A stretch of 64,000 nt of DNA, taken from assembly GCA_025667525.1 (NCBI GenBank), contig JANFOE010000050.1:682001-746000 (forward strand). The letters run 5' to 3'. This document shows, piece after piece, positions 1-10,400 of this stretch (its first letter is position 1; every line of letters begins with the position of its first letter). Under the pieces are notes generated by a model, which worked only from the letters and a program-made list of their open reading frames with translations, was not told where the DNA came from and searched no databases. Source of the stretch: Glebionis coronaria (lineage: Eukaryota; Streptophyta; Magnoliopsida; Asterales; Asteraceae). The position numbers and the translations under genes were made by a program.

Positions 1-1202
1 TTTACTAGCGACTGTTTATAGCCTAATCGTAAACGGTCTTAGAAAGTGTTTAGAGTCTGGTAGTTGGTCGGATAGACCAATAACACTTGGGGGGGAATAC
101 AGTTATGGATGGTGGTATGTTTGGTAGTTCCTTCTGGTAATGTATTGGAGAAATAGTGAAATATTTGGTAGTTTTGAATAAAAGTATTTAAGAAGTCGTG
201 GCATAATGGTAGTTAGAAAACTTTTCGCAATCATGAAAAGGACAAAGCACATGCTTGTAAAGTAGAAACATGTTCACAGATTTCCTGATGAAATCCGTGA
301 TGAATGTATTCAGAGACCTGAACATCGCTGAATATGATCTGATATGAAAGTCGATCAATTATAGAAATAAAAGCTCCTGTCGTCAAACTGAAATGAAAGC
401 CTTTGTATGCATGGGTGATACAACGACGTCTTAGATGGACATGAATGTACCAATGTGGAATCCATAAATGAAAGTGTTATGTCGGCACACGAAGTAAACG
501 TGGCAGATTTTACTGAATGTGTTTCGTCTGTCTCACACGGAACGAACACTACGTGACCAACTATGAACAATAAGCCATAGATTGTACTGATATTTTAGTG
601 GCTTGACTGATGTTTTGACCTGTGTTTGCTAGGTGAATCTGAATAGGGCTAGAAATTTTGGTGACTGCTAGAGATGGCAGACCGGTTAGACTGCTGACCT
701 CTGTATTTCTGGTCACGTCCGTGTCGGAGTTCCGACGGTTACTGATTAATTATAAGCACGGTGGTTGTCACTACTGCTTTGCTGAGTGGCCGGCTGGGTT
801 CCGGTTCCCACTCTTCTAAATGAACGGTTAGCTGAGTGAAGTGTGACATCTAGTTGAGAAGGTAAAAGTATGGAATGGAATGGTAGTGTCTGATGGTTGA
901 AATTTATTCTTGTCAGAAATTTCAAATTTATTGTTTTCGTCCTTGTTCTACAGAGTCTTCATAGTATGAACGGCATCAGCATCTTGAGAAATCTCCAAAG
1001 TATCAGCAACATCAGCATTTGTGAGGTCTTCAAAGTGTTAGCAGCATAAGCATCTAGTAAAATCTTCAACTCACGAGCAGCATCAACACCTGGTAGAATA
1101 TCGACAAGTGGAAACGCCTGAGATGATTGAGGATCAATTAGCAATATCCATGGAGTAGGGTACCTTGAGTACACCTGGACTACTATACATAAAGTACAAA
1201 AT

Positions 1203-1367
1203 GAATACTGCACATGGAGCATATCTGAGACACTGTACGTGGAATACACACGAAATACTGTACATGGAGTATAACTGAGACACTGTACATGGAATACACA
1301 TGAAATACTGTACATGGAGTATAACAGAGACACTGTTAATGGGGTACATATGGAATACTGTACATGG
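1203..1367. repeat. Tandem repeat, about 50-bp unit, 3.3 copies
   Basis: Units begin at about 1203, 1252, 1302 and 1352. Each contains the words ATACTGTACATGGAG and GAGACACTGTACATGG, so the unit itself has a half-length substructure. It lies in the noncoding leader of element C. Apparent short proteins over it on the minus strand are repeat translations (YSMYS, VFHVQC) and not genes. Confidence 0.8.
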
Positions 1368-1992
1368 CACTGGTGGAAATTTTATGGGATGATCGATACT
1401 GGTGTCGCTTGTCTGACATGATCAAAGAAATAAATTGATTTAAACGGTAGTAAACTGATCTGAAATAAGTAACATGATAGGCTAACAATTCCTGCGTCGA
1501 CTTACTGCTGGTTGTATCGAGGCTGAAAAGTATGATATAATCGAAGTCCCAACAGTGGTCAGCATGAAGCATGTTTTATGAAGGCCAATCATGATTTATC
1601 ATGAAAACGGGTTTTACTGAAATTCTTGTGTATCTTAACATGAAAACATCATTACTTTGCTTAAAACATAATCCTCGTAAGGAGACATGAAACCGAATCA
1701 TCATGAAGACGCCATCAACGTGAGGGTATGAAAATTTGTCTGTTACAAGGAACATAAAAAGTCTAATCAACTGAGGTGTAATATCAACTGATGTGGACGG
1801 CTATGGTTCAATCCATCGAATTCAAAGAAGAAAACATGTGACTAAGTATGGGCAATTCTGGTTCGATCCATACTTGTCAAAATTTCATGAGAACTGTCAT
1901 GTATAGAAATTTATAATCTGGGATTAAATATTGTTGGCTGTAGTCCAATCCATACTTGTCAAAATTTTATGAGATGTCCTGATATGAAAAAG

Positions 1993-2205
1993 GTAAACAA
2001 CTGTGGATCGGTTCACAAAACATCATTCGACTGAATAGCATGAAAATTTGACCTGAAAAAAATGGTGAGCGTTTTTGGCTTGTTCACCTAGTCATATTTG
2101 ACTGAAAACATGAATCTGACATGAGTAAGGGTAAACGCATATGGGTCGGTTTACCAATACAAAATCTGAACGGGCAAGGGCGAACGCCTATGGGTCGGTT
2201 CACCA
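1993..2205 (-). repeat. Leader hairpin repeats of element C (about 4 copies)
   Basis: Four degenerate copies of a stem-loop about 25 nt long lie at about 1993-2015, 2064-2088, 2131-2154 and 2181-2204. Arms read GGTAAAC/GTTTACC in one copy and GGTGAGC/GTTCACC in another, with loops of 11-12 nt. The same hairpin occurs three times in the leader of element A, where the arms are GGTGAAC/GTTCACC. The position downstream of the PBS suggests an RNA dimerisation or packaging role, which is inference. Confidence 0.6.
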
Positions 2206-2233
2206 AAACAAAGTTCGAATGAAAAGCACATGC

Positions 2234-2460
2234 TGTAACATCCCGCCTACTTAGACCATAATATTGTCCGCTTTACCCGCAGGCTCACGGCTTTGCTTTG
2301 TGACCCTCTTGTAAGTACTTCCCGGCTGGTCACCTAACCTAGTACTACTCTAACATGAGCACGCTTAACTGCCAATTTCTAAGAACCCCACTTGCAGTAG
2401 ACCACAAAACGCGTTGTGTCATGAGAAGGCGCCTGTTATCTTATGAACCATGGATCTCTC
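2234..2460 (-). mobile_element. Cassandra-like TRIM LTR fragment
   Basis: The fragment starts at TGTAACATCCC, an LTR-type terminus, and contains a 5S rRNA-derived stretch in reverse orientation. Cassandra elements are short non-coding LTR retrotransposons whose LTRs carry a 5S-like segment with a Pol III promoter. Only one LTR-like copy is visible, and neither a second LTR nor a target duplication could be found. It could therefore be a solo LTR or a truncated piece. It interrupts the leader of element C. The right edge is uncertain. Confidence 0.6.
2311..2385 (-). ncRNA. 5S rRNA-like segment (degenerate, within Cassandra-like LTR)
   Basis: The plus strand reads as the reverse complement of the 3' two thirds of plant 5S rRNA. 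It shares the blocks ACTTCCC, GGTCACC, CCTAGTACTACTCT and AGCACGCTTAACT in the right order and spacing. The promoter C-box region is changed and the 5' part of 5S is not recognisable, so this is not a functional 5S gene. It is what identifies the Cassandra-like element. Confidence 0.7.
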
Positions 2461-2634
2461 CTGTACCAACCTTTTACTTAGTCAAAAATTTAAGAAAACT
2501 GACTGAAAAATGAAGAAAACTAACTGAATAATCCATGAGAAACATGAAAGAAAACAACGCCAAAATCTGAGAAGTTCCTGGTGACTACCCACTAGTCACA
2601 GGTCAAGTTTTAGAGCCTACAGGTCGAACCTATA

Positions 2635-2646
2635 TCTATGATACCA
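2635..2646 (-). other. Primer-binding site of element C (initiator Met tRNA, degenerate)
   Basis: On the minus strand this matches TGGTATCAGAGC at 10 of 12 positions. It lies four bases beyond the LTR terminus at 2651, the same spacing as in element A. Confidence 0.7.
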
Positions 2647-2650
2647 TAAT

Positions 2651-3219
2651 TGTAACACCCCACTTGGATAAATGGACAGTTACGTGTATTTATGGCGTGT
2701 CATCAAAGCATAAGGTAAATGTCTTAAAACATTAACTGACCATGAAGGAAATACCGGAATCAAACATCGGTAATCCAAACATAAGCTCAAAACATGAAAA
2801 GTAAAATACTGAAGGAAAGGACTAAACAATGTCCAAATAAGCAGAATAATGTAAGAAGTGCATAAATTAAGAAGACCGGATAGCTTCCTTCAATGCACAT
2901 GCTATCAGAATCCTAAGAGCGTCCTGGTGTACCTGCCGTTAGAAATGTAAGAACTACGACTGCATAACACTCAGTGAACGGATATAAAGCATGATAAGGA
3001 ATTACTGAAATGAAACAGATGATAAAATACTGGAGCTGTAAGACTGATAAGTAAAGTTGCAGCGGAAATCTGTGTATAATCTGTAAAGTCTGATTTATAA
3101 ATAATAAAGCTGAACTGTTATCTGTTAAATCTGGAAACATGCATTTACCTTATTTTAATTGCCAGAGCATATATAGGTCATGTGCTGTAACAACTGTGCA
3201 TGAATAACTGGAGGGGTGA
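2651..3219 (-). repeat. Element C 5' LTR, 3' part (left of insertion A)
   Basis: The minus strand is homologous to the end of element A's LTR, running to the shared terminus GGGGTGTTACA. The LTR is cut at 3219 by insertion of element A and resumes at 13888. Together the two parts give an LTR of about 2.78 kb. A TATA-like TATATA and a CATGTG near 3170-3185 correspond to the promoter region recognised in A. Confidence 0.85.
3215..3219. repeat. Target-site duplication of element A, left copy
   Basis: GGTGA directly precedes the LTR start TGTAAAACCC and is repeated exactly after the 3' LTR. The 5-bp length is typical of Ty3/gypsy integrase. Confidence 0.9.
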
Positions 3220-5808
3220 TGTAAAACCCGTATATAAATCAGAAGATTAAATACGCGGTTTATTATTGTTTAAAACAGAAATAGCACGCGGGAATAAATT
3301 ATGCAACTACGTTTAAAAAAAAGAAGGATTGAAACTATAAACTTTCATGTTTAAAAAAAAAGGAAAGAAGAAAGAATTAAGGAAAGAAGGCCTTAGGCCG
3401 GTTTGCAAAAAAAAAAGGGATTTGGGCTTGGCCCGTTTGATTTTGCTATAAGCGGGGTTACCTTTCTCCCACAACCTGTCGATCAAAAAAAAAACAAGAA
3501 GAGGGTGTTAGGGTTTTAAGCCGCCAGTACTAGAACAAAAAAAAAAGTGTCGAGTTATCTAACTGTGATCTCGAATATCTTTCCTTTCTCAATCCTTGCA
3601 AGGTACTAATCACGTCATCTTTTTTTTCTTTTTTTTCGTTCATAACTGTCCTTAAAAACCGAGACTTTCAAAGTCTCGATGTGCTCTTCTTTTATCAGCC
3701 GAATCTAAAAAGACCACCAAGAGGTGTCGGGATGGTTGGTTTAAAGGGAAACCACGCCATAAGACCTCTGTGACCCTGTCCTTTTGTCAGCCGCGTGACC
3801 ACAACCCATAAGGACGGGACGTGGTGAACCAGGGCACTCAAACCGAGAGTGAAAACTCTCGGTGGTGATGATTTGTGTTCAGCCGAACCAAAAAGAAAAG
3901 AAAACGAGGGGTGTTTTGGTTGTTTGGTGACCACAACCTTGCCCAGCCGTGACCCATACAGGGGCGGCTAGGGCTGTTTTTCGACCCAAACTGTTAAAAC
4001 CAATCGGTTTGTTTTAAAAGAAATAAGGGTGTGTTTGGGGTTATGAAAACAGTGGGAAGAACATAATAGCAGTGGGAAATTATAAGTCTAAACAGTGGGT
4101 AAAAGCTAATACAGAAAATGGGAACTAAAATATAACTTTAGCAACAGATTAAAGACAGAAAATTATGTCGCAGATTCATTTTAATGACAGTTTTTAAAAC
4201 TCTCAGCTTTTGGTGACACTTTTAGTGACACAGAATTCTGTCACTAACCATGTAGACAGATTTTATAGTTTTGGTTTAAGCATTTTAGTGCGACCGAGAT
4301 GGGGGTATCTTGGTAGGCTCGGGATATAGCTTTTACATATAAAACGAAGATCTTTATATTATACCTTTTTATTATAAGTTTCATAAACGTTTTAAATTGT
4401 ATTTTTAAATAATTTAAAATTAAAATAGTTTTGTTTTAATATTGTAAAAGGGTATAATTTTGTTATATAAATTAAATAATTTTGGAAACTTTACAAGTTA
4501 GAAAACCTCGTATTATTACGAGTCACTTACTATAGTATTAATATCATGTCGGAATACATTCGTATAATAATAATTATTAGGTCATAAATATTGAAAGAAT
4601 TATTATAAATTCAGATTCATCAGTTAATATGCATACAAATTTCCAGAAATAAAATGAATTAATGAAACGCCAATAAGAGCATGAAATCAAATAAGCGAAT
4701 ATCAGTTTACTTATTCACGTCCCTTACTCATGTAGCTCGTGTGAAATTAGAGTAGACTTTCTGTCAGTTGATCTCGGTCGGTTACTGGACACGAGGTACG
4801 GATTTACGTCCTTTTAGTAAGGACTTCCTCTTTATGCATGATTAGGATTCCCCGTCTTCAGCCAAATGTTTTTCCCTAGTATATGTTTAAGCTTATCCGT
4901 AATCATGTTAATAACTAAATAAATTTCCTGAGCATTATATACAAGCACGACCAGTTTATGTACTAGTTACGGAGGTACCGTAACCACGACACTAGAGGCA
5001 CCGGTTTCGTGACTCACATGCAGGAGAGTGATATCCTGCATCGTCCCACTCATGTTCAGGTTGGCCATTTTTATATGTATGTTTAGTGGGGGGTATGGAT
5101 GCATCCTAGGCTTATCAGTTTACAAGTTATCAGGGTGAATGTGGTGTGTGCTCTACATCCTTCACATTGGAGCTGATCCCTCCACCTAGCACAGTATTTA
5201 GAGGTCACCCCTCTACAGCATGACGAGGTCACCCCTCCAGTTATTCATGCACGGTTGTTACAACACGTGACCTATATAAGCTCTGGCAATTAAAATACAG
5301 TAAATGCATGTTTTCAGAATTAATAGTTATATTTTAGTTTCAGTATATATGAACCAGGTTTCTCAGATTTTATGCAGAGTTCTACCATATGTTACATATC
5401 AGTCTTATAGCTTCATTGTTGTCTTCTATTCCATTAGTTTCAGTACATTCTTATCATGCTATATCCGTTCACTGAGCGTTATGCTCAGCCGTAGTTTCCT
5501 TTCATGTTTCCAAACGGCAGGTACACAGGGACGATCTTAGGACTTCTAAGAGAGTACGTGCATTTGGATGGGAGCTATCCAGACTCCTTTATTTTTATGC
5601 ACACATTACATTACTTTGTTTGTTTGGACACTGTTTCATCCTTTTACTTTCAGTACTTAATCTTTATATTTTGAGCTTATGTTGGACTACCGATGTTTGA
5701 TTCCGGTATTTCTGTATGGTCAGTTAATGTTTAATACATTGCCTTGCATGCTTTGATGACACGCCATAAATACACGTAACGGTCCATTTATCTAAGTGGG
5801 GTGTTACA
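3220..5808 (+). repeat. Element A 5' LTR
   Basis: It starts TGTAAAACCC and ends GGGGTGTTACA, and it is closely repeated at 11294-13887. It contains a G-box and TATA box near 5264-5280. Reading frames inside it (for example near 3700-3930 and 5300-5540) also occur in the other LTR and have no recognisable homology, so they are not called. Confidence 0.95.
5264..5280 (+). promoter_or_regulatory. Putative LTR promoter: G-box CACGTG plus TATATAAG
   Basis: CACGTG at 5264-5269 is followed after three bases by TATATAAG at 5273-5280. The same pair is kept in the 3' LTR at 13338-13354. It would start transcription about 2.1 kb into the LTR, leaving about 0.5 kb of R-U5. Confidence 0.6.
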
Positions 5809-5812
5809 ATTA

Positions 5813-5824
5813 TGGTATCAGAGC
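5813..5824 (+). other. Primer-binding site of element A (initiator Met tRNA)
   Basis: TGGTATCAGAGC is a perfect match to the complement of the plant initiator methionine tRNA 3' end. It lies four bases after the LTR end. Confidence 0.93.
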
Positions 5825-6025
5825 GGAAGGTTCGACTTGTAGGCTCTAAAACTTGACCTGTGACTAGTGGGTTGTCACCAAGAACTTCCTGTATTTTGGC
5901 GTCGTTATCTTCTATGCTACTCATGTATTTTATCAGTCGGATTTTCAAAATTTTTATTAAGTAAACGGTTGGTACAGGACTGGCCATACTTAATCGCATG
6001 TGCTTTTCAGCGAACTTTTCGTTTT

Positions 6026-6162
6026 GGTGAACTGATCATAGGCGTTCACCCTTGCTGTTTAAGTTTTGTATAGATAAACTGACCATAGGCGTTCATCCTT
6101 ACTCATGTTAGATTTATGTTTCAGTAAATTGTCATTTTGTGAACTGACCCTAGGCGTTCACC
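6026..6162 (+). repeat. Leader hairpin repeats of element A (3 copies)
   Basis: Copies lie at 6026-6050, about 6073-6095 and 6139-6162. The first pairs GGTGAAC with GTTCACC around an 11-nt loop containing the palindrome TGATCA. The third has loop palindrome CCTAGG. The middle copy has one mismatched pair. Homologous hairpins occur in element C. The location between PBS and gag is where packaging and dimerisation signals sit in retroelements; the role here is inferred. Confidence 0.6.
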
Positions 6163-6274
6163 AGTATTCATGTCATATTTTGTTGGTTGTGCCTTCATGA
6201 GTTACACTATGCATATTCAGATTTATTACTCCAGGTTTTTGGCAGTTTTATCAACTTATCCTCTTTTATTTCAG

Positions 6275-7014
6275 ATGCCACCCAGACGCGAAACCGAGAA
6301 TGATCCTAACACAGCAGCCATTGCTGCTGCTGTTCAGGCTGCTATACAAGCCATGTTACCCCAAATTCGTGATGAGATCCGAGCTGAATATCAAAATGGA
6401 CCTCAGCAGAATAACAACCCTCCTGTTCCACCACCTGCCACTTTACCCGCTTGGCTAGATTTGTTTAACAAGCAGAAACCCCGACTTTTTGAGCAGACTG
6501 TAGCCCCAACTGACGCGGAAGACTAGATCTACCATGTAGAGAAATTTTTTGGAGCTATGGGTTGTGGTGATGCTTTCAAGGTTAGGCTTACAGTTTACAA
6601 ATTGGAGGGTCCTGCTCTGCATTGGTGGAGGTCTCAGAAACTGTCCAATGGGGGAGATGCTTGGGAGCTTACATTGAACTGGGCATGCTTCAAGACGATG
6701 TTCTATGACCAGTTTTTCCCACATGCGGAGCAAGCTAAACTGAAGAGGGACTTCCACGTCATTCGTCAGAATCATGGCGAGAACAGTATAGAGTTCATGC
6801 ACCGATACCTCAGGATGGCTGGATTCTTGGGGGAGGTTGCGGGTACCACTGAGGAGCAAGCGAAGCAATTTCCCTGAGCTCTTCACTCTAGGACTACAAA
6901 TAGGCTGGTGAGTGCCACATTCACTAATGTGTCACAAGTAGCTAATGCAGCTCGTGATATTGAGATGCTTTTCGAGAGGGATGAGCTCGAGAATGTAGAG
7001 CGTCCGGAGAAGAG
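6275..7014 (+). pseudogene. gag: Element A gag exon 1 (capsid), two nonsense codons
   Basis: Gag forms the particle that packages the element RNA. The start ATG at 6275 opens with MPPRRETEND and directly follows a 3' splice-like TTTTATTTCAG. An alanine-rich stretch and a proline-rich linker precede the capsid domain, which has the retrotransposon gag signatures W-W near residue 118 (HWW), QFFP and the EFMHRYLRMAGFLG block. Element B has the same domain in the same order. The frame is broken by TAG at 6524-6526 and TGA at 6875-6877, both at codons that are tryptophan in element B. The exon ends at 7014 before a GT donor. Confidence 0.85.
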
Positions 7015-7104
7015 GTACATCTCACCCAACAGACTTAAACAATTTAACTCCCATTATTGCTTGTCAACTTATATGTTATGTTTTATCTAATTTTAATCTT
7101 ACAG
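7015..7104 (+). other. Intron 1 of element A gag (predicted, 90 bp)
   Basis: AG|GTACAT donor and TCTTACAG acceptor. The unspliced frame stops at a TAA at 7088-7090. Position and phase equal intron 1 of element B: both split the codon after the aligned E/D-K pair, and the aligned GDRSQ motif begins at the same distance beyond the acceptor. Confidence 0.75.
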
Positions 7105-7385
7105 ACACAGAGGAGGAGACCGATCCCAATCGGCTAATCCACATCAGAACTACAGGAACCACGATCAGTCACATGACCATAATCGATCAGATAAGAGGAG
7201 CGGTGGTGATAACTACCGCGGCAGCTCAAACTCATCTGGCAACTACAAGTGATTATTTAAACTCCAGAAATACTAAACTATCGTGTAAAACAGATCTTAA
7301 ATTTTTGTAAATTCCAACAGAGATGTTGGACAGGGGCGTGACCAAAACAACAGAGGTCAGCAGGTTGCCCGACCGGCAAATTCTG
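7105..7385 (+). pseudogene. gag: Element A gag exons 2 and 3 (basic Gln/Asn-rich linker)
   Basis: Exon 2 (7105-7248) and exon 3 (7321-7385) encode a hydrophilic linker rich in Asn, Gln, Arg, Gly and Ser, between capsid and the zinc knuckle. Exon 2 shares GDRSQ, and exon 3 shares GRDQN followed by RG, with the corresponding exons of element B. Both exons are open only in the frame produced by splicing. The homology across two diverged elements is the main reason to accept them as coding. Confidence 0.7.
7249..7320 (+). other. Intron 2 of element A gag (predicted, 72 bp)
   Basis: Donor AA|GTGATT and acceptor TTCCAACAG. A branch-point-like TACTAAAC lies about 45 bases before the acceptor. The unspliced frame hits TGA immediately (AAG TGA). 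Phase and position match intron 2 of element B. Confidence 0.72.
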
Positions 7386-7465
7386 GTAATTTTAAATTTC
7401 AGTCAAACAGCCTCATTTCAGTTAAGTTATCAGAATCGTGACACGTGTTTATCATCATAAATCAG
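7386..7465 (+). other. Intron 3 of element A gag (predicted, 80 bp)
   Basis: Donor CTG|GTAATT and acceptor AAATCAG before GTTCTCAGC. Joining yields a glycine codon followed by a residue and QQ, exactly as in element B. Other AG dinucleotides upstream (for example TTTCAG at about 7415-7420) are possible alternative acceptors, but only the chosen one aligns with B. Confidence 0.68.
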
Positions 7466-10400
7466 GTTCTCAGCAAAACAGAGCTACTTCTACCGGGTAT
7501 TCTTATCCCACTTGCATCACATGTGGGAAGAAACACACAGGACCTTGTCGTCGTGGTACGGGTAGTTGTTACAAGTGTGGTCAGTCGGGTCATTTGAAGA
7601 GGGATTGCAAGAGCGGCGATGCTGCCGGTACCTCAGGCCAGATTCCTCAGATTTTACCTCCACCACCACCGATACCACCAACCACTGGTCGTGTCTACAC
7701 TACTACCCGTGAGCAAGCAAATACGACCACAGGTACCATTACTGGCATTTTGTTTATACACAGACAGTCTGCATGTGTGCTTTTTGATACAGGCGCCACG
7801 CACTCAGTTATATCTACTTCATATGCTGTTAGAATAAACATGACCCCTACGCCACTAGACAGTGTACTTAGTATATCTACCCCCATGCGAGACTCTGTAC
7901 TCATTACCCAGGTGTATAAGGATCTCCCTCTTGAGTTTGATGATAAAATCCGTCCAGTCAGTGCCCTTCCTCTAGATATGTGCGAATTCGATATTATTCT
8001 GGGTATGGATTGGTTGTCGGTTCATCATGCCACCATAGATTTTCATGCTCACCGGGTCATCTTTGGTGATGTCCAGACACCAAAGTATATTCACCGGGGC
8101 TTCCTACCAAGAAAACATGTTCAGATCATTTCAGCTTTACAGGCTCGTACCTTATTATACCATGGTTGTGAGGGTTTCCTAGCTACAGTTCATGACACGA
8201 CTTCTAAGGCACCTTCAATTCATGATCAGCCAGTGGTGTCAGATTTTCCAGATGTCTTTCCAGAGGAACTCCCAGGCTTACCTCCCATGCGAGAGGTAGA
8301 ACTTGGTATTGATCTCATTCCAGGTGCAGAACCAGTATCTAAAGCTCCTTACCGTATGGATCCTGTAGAGCTTAAGGAACTGAAAGATCAGCTTCAGGAA
8401 CTTCTAGAAAGGGGTTTCATTCGTCCAAGTGTGTCACTTTGGGCGCTCCAGTTTTGTTTGTCAAGAAGAAGGATGGTAGTATGCGATTGTGTATTGACTA
8501 CCGTGAGTTGAATAAGTTCACTATTCGTAACCGTTATCCACTTCCTCGTATTGACGATTTATTCGATCAGCTTCAGGGTGCCAAGCACTTCTCAAAGATC
8601 GATCTACGATCTGGCTACCATCAGCTGCGTGTAAAAGAGTAGGATATATCCAAAACTGCTTTTCGCACGAGGTACGGTCATTACGAGTTTGTTGTTATGC
8701 CATTCGGTCTCACGAATGCGCCCGCAGTATTTATGGACTTAATGAACAGGGTCTTCCACGAATTCTTAGACAAGTTTGTGATTGTATTCATCGATGATAT
8801 CCTTATTTTCTCCAAATCTAAAGAGGAACATGAGGATTATCTCCGTACAGTTTTGCAGATTCTCCGACGAGAGAAGCTTTATGCTAAATTTTCTAAGTGC
8901 GAGTTTTGGCTGAATACAGTGGCATTTCTAGGCCATATTGTTTCTGTAGAAGGAATCACTATGGGTCCTGCAAAGGTGGAGGCTATCACCAAATGGCCAA
9001 GACCGACATCTGTCACAGAGATACGTAGTTTTCTTGGGTTGGCGGGTTATTACCGTAGGTTTGTGGAAAACTTCTCACGTTTGGCGTTACCTTTGACCCA
9101 ACTTATGTGAAAAGGTGAGAAGTTTATATGGACCAAGGAGAGAGAAAAGAGTTTTGAGGAACTCAACCATCGATTGATCTCAACACTGATACTTACTCTT
9201 CCATCCGGTACAGGTGGTTATCAGATTTACAGTGACGCTTCAGGAAAGGGCTTAGGCTGTGTTCTTATGCAGCATGGGAAGGTCATTGCTTATGCTTCGC
9301 GTCAACTGAAGCCGTATGAGAAAAATTATCCTACTCATGATCTAGAGCTCGCAGCAGTCGTTTTCGCCCTTAAAATCTGGAGGCACTATTTATATGGTGA
9401 GTCATGTGATATCTTCACCGATCACAAAAGTCTCAAGTACATATTCGCCCAACGAGAGCTGAACATGAGACAGCGGCGATGGTTAGAACTGCTGAAAGAC
9501 TATGACACTAATTTTCAGTATCACCCAGGTAAAGCAAATGTAGTAGCAGATGCCCTTAGCAGAAAGTCAGGTATGATTAATGGCATCAAAGTTCAGGAGG
9601 CAATTATTCGGGACTTAGAGCGGTATGATATTGAGCTCTTAGTACGTGGACAGAGGGGATACTGGGCTAGTCTGAGGGTAGAACCGAATTTACTCTCTAG
9701 GATTAAAGCCGCACAAAAGGATGATGGTGAAATCTGTGTGATTGTCCAGAGCATTGACCAGCAGACCGAATTTCGCATCGATGACGATGGTATCGTATGG
9801 CAGGGTACCAAAGTCTGCGTTCCAGAAGACCCTTCTCTCAGAGAAGCCTTAATGACTGAGGCTCACAGCTCTCCGTTCTCTATCCATCCAGGTTCCACTA
9901 AAATGTACCACGATCTTAAGTAGCATTTCTGGTGGAGCGGCATGAAACAGGATGTCGCAACATTTGTGTCTAAATGCTTAACCTGCCAGCAGGTTAAGAT
10001 AGAGCACCAGCGTTCCAGTGGTCTTCTCCAGCCATTAGATATTCCAATGTGGAAATGGGACAAGATCTCTATGGATTTTGTCACCGGACTACCACAGACT
10101 CAGCGGAGACATGATGCAATCTGGGTTGTTGTCGATCGTTTGACCAAGTCGGCACATTTCATTCCTATCCGTAAAGATTTCGCAGTCAGTAAAATAGCAG
10201 AACTATTCACCAAGGAAATTATACGGTTACATGGTACACCCTCAGAAATTATATCAGATAGGGATCCACGGTTCACTTCTCATTTCTGGAAAGGTTTGCA
10301 TAAAGCTTGGGGAACTATGCTCAAGCTCAGCACAGCTTTCCATCCACAAACGGAGGGTCAGTCAGAGCATACCATCCAGACCTTGGAGGACATGCTACGC

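Larger units (their letters stand above)
1..2650 (-). mobile_element. Element C (Ty3/gypsy, A/B family), 5' leader, noncoding
   Basis: This is the internal region immediately after the 5' LTR of a minus-strand retrotransposon whose remainder lies left of the window. On the minus strand, the stretch just after the primer-binding site (about 2634-2540) matches the leader of element A, including the segment around the PBS. No gag-like reading frame is found further in, although A starts gag only about 460 bp after its PBS. The tract instead holds degenerate repeats, an inserted Cassandra-like fragment and unrecognised AT-rich sequence. Short reading frames here look like chance. C may be a non-autonomous or heavily rearranged copy; that is inference. 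Confidence 0.6.

Noticed and set aside
959..1572. Several minus-strand frames of 78-124 codons
   Set aside because: They overlap a 50-bp tandem repeat and noncoding leader, show repeat-like translation and resemble no protein I know.
3695..3934. 79-codon minus-strand frame in element A's 5' LTR, with a similar one at 11814-12062
   Set aside because: Both are mirrored LTR copies. The frame is not preserved in phase between them and there is no known homology.
5304..5540. 78-codon plus-strand frame conserved in both LTRs of A (also 13378-13614)
   Set aside because: It follows the predicted transcription start, so it could be an upstream frame, but LTR copies are near-identical by origin and the related LTRs of B and C show no preserved frame. 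Conservation is not evidence of coding.
5813..5826. tRNA-like words at the PBS sites of A, D, G and H
   Set aside because: They are primer-binding sites complementary to tRNA 3' ends and not tRNA genes; no cloverleaf surrounds them.
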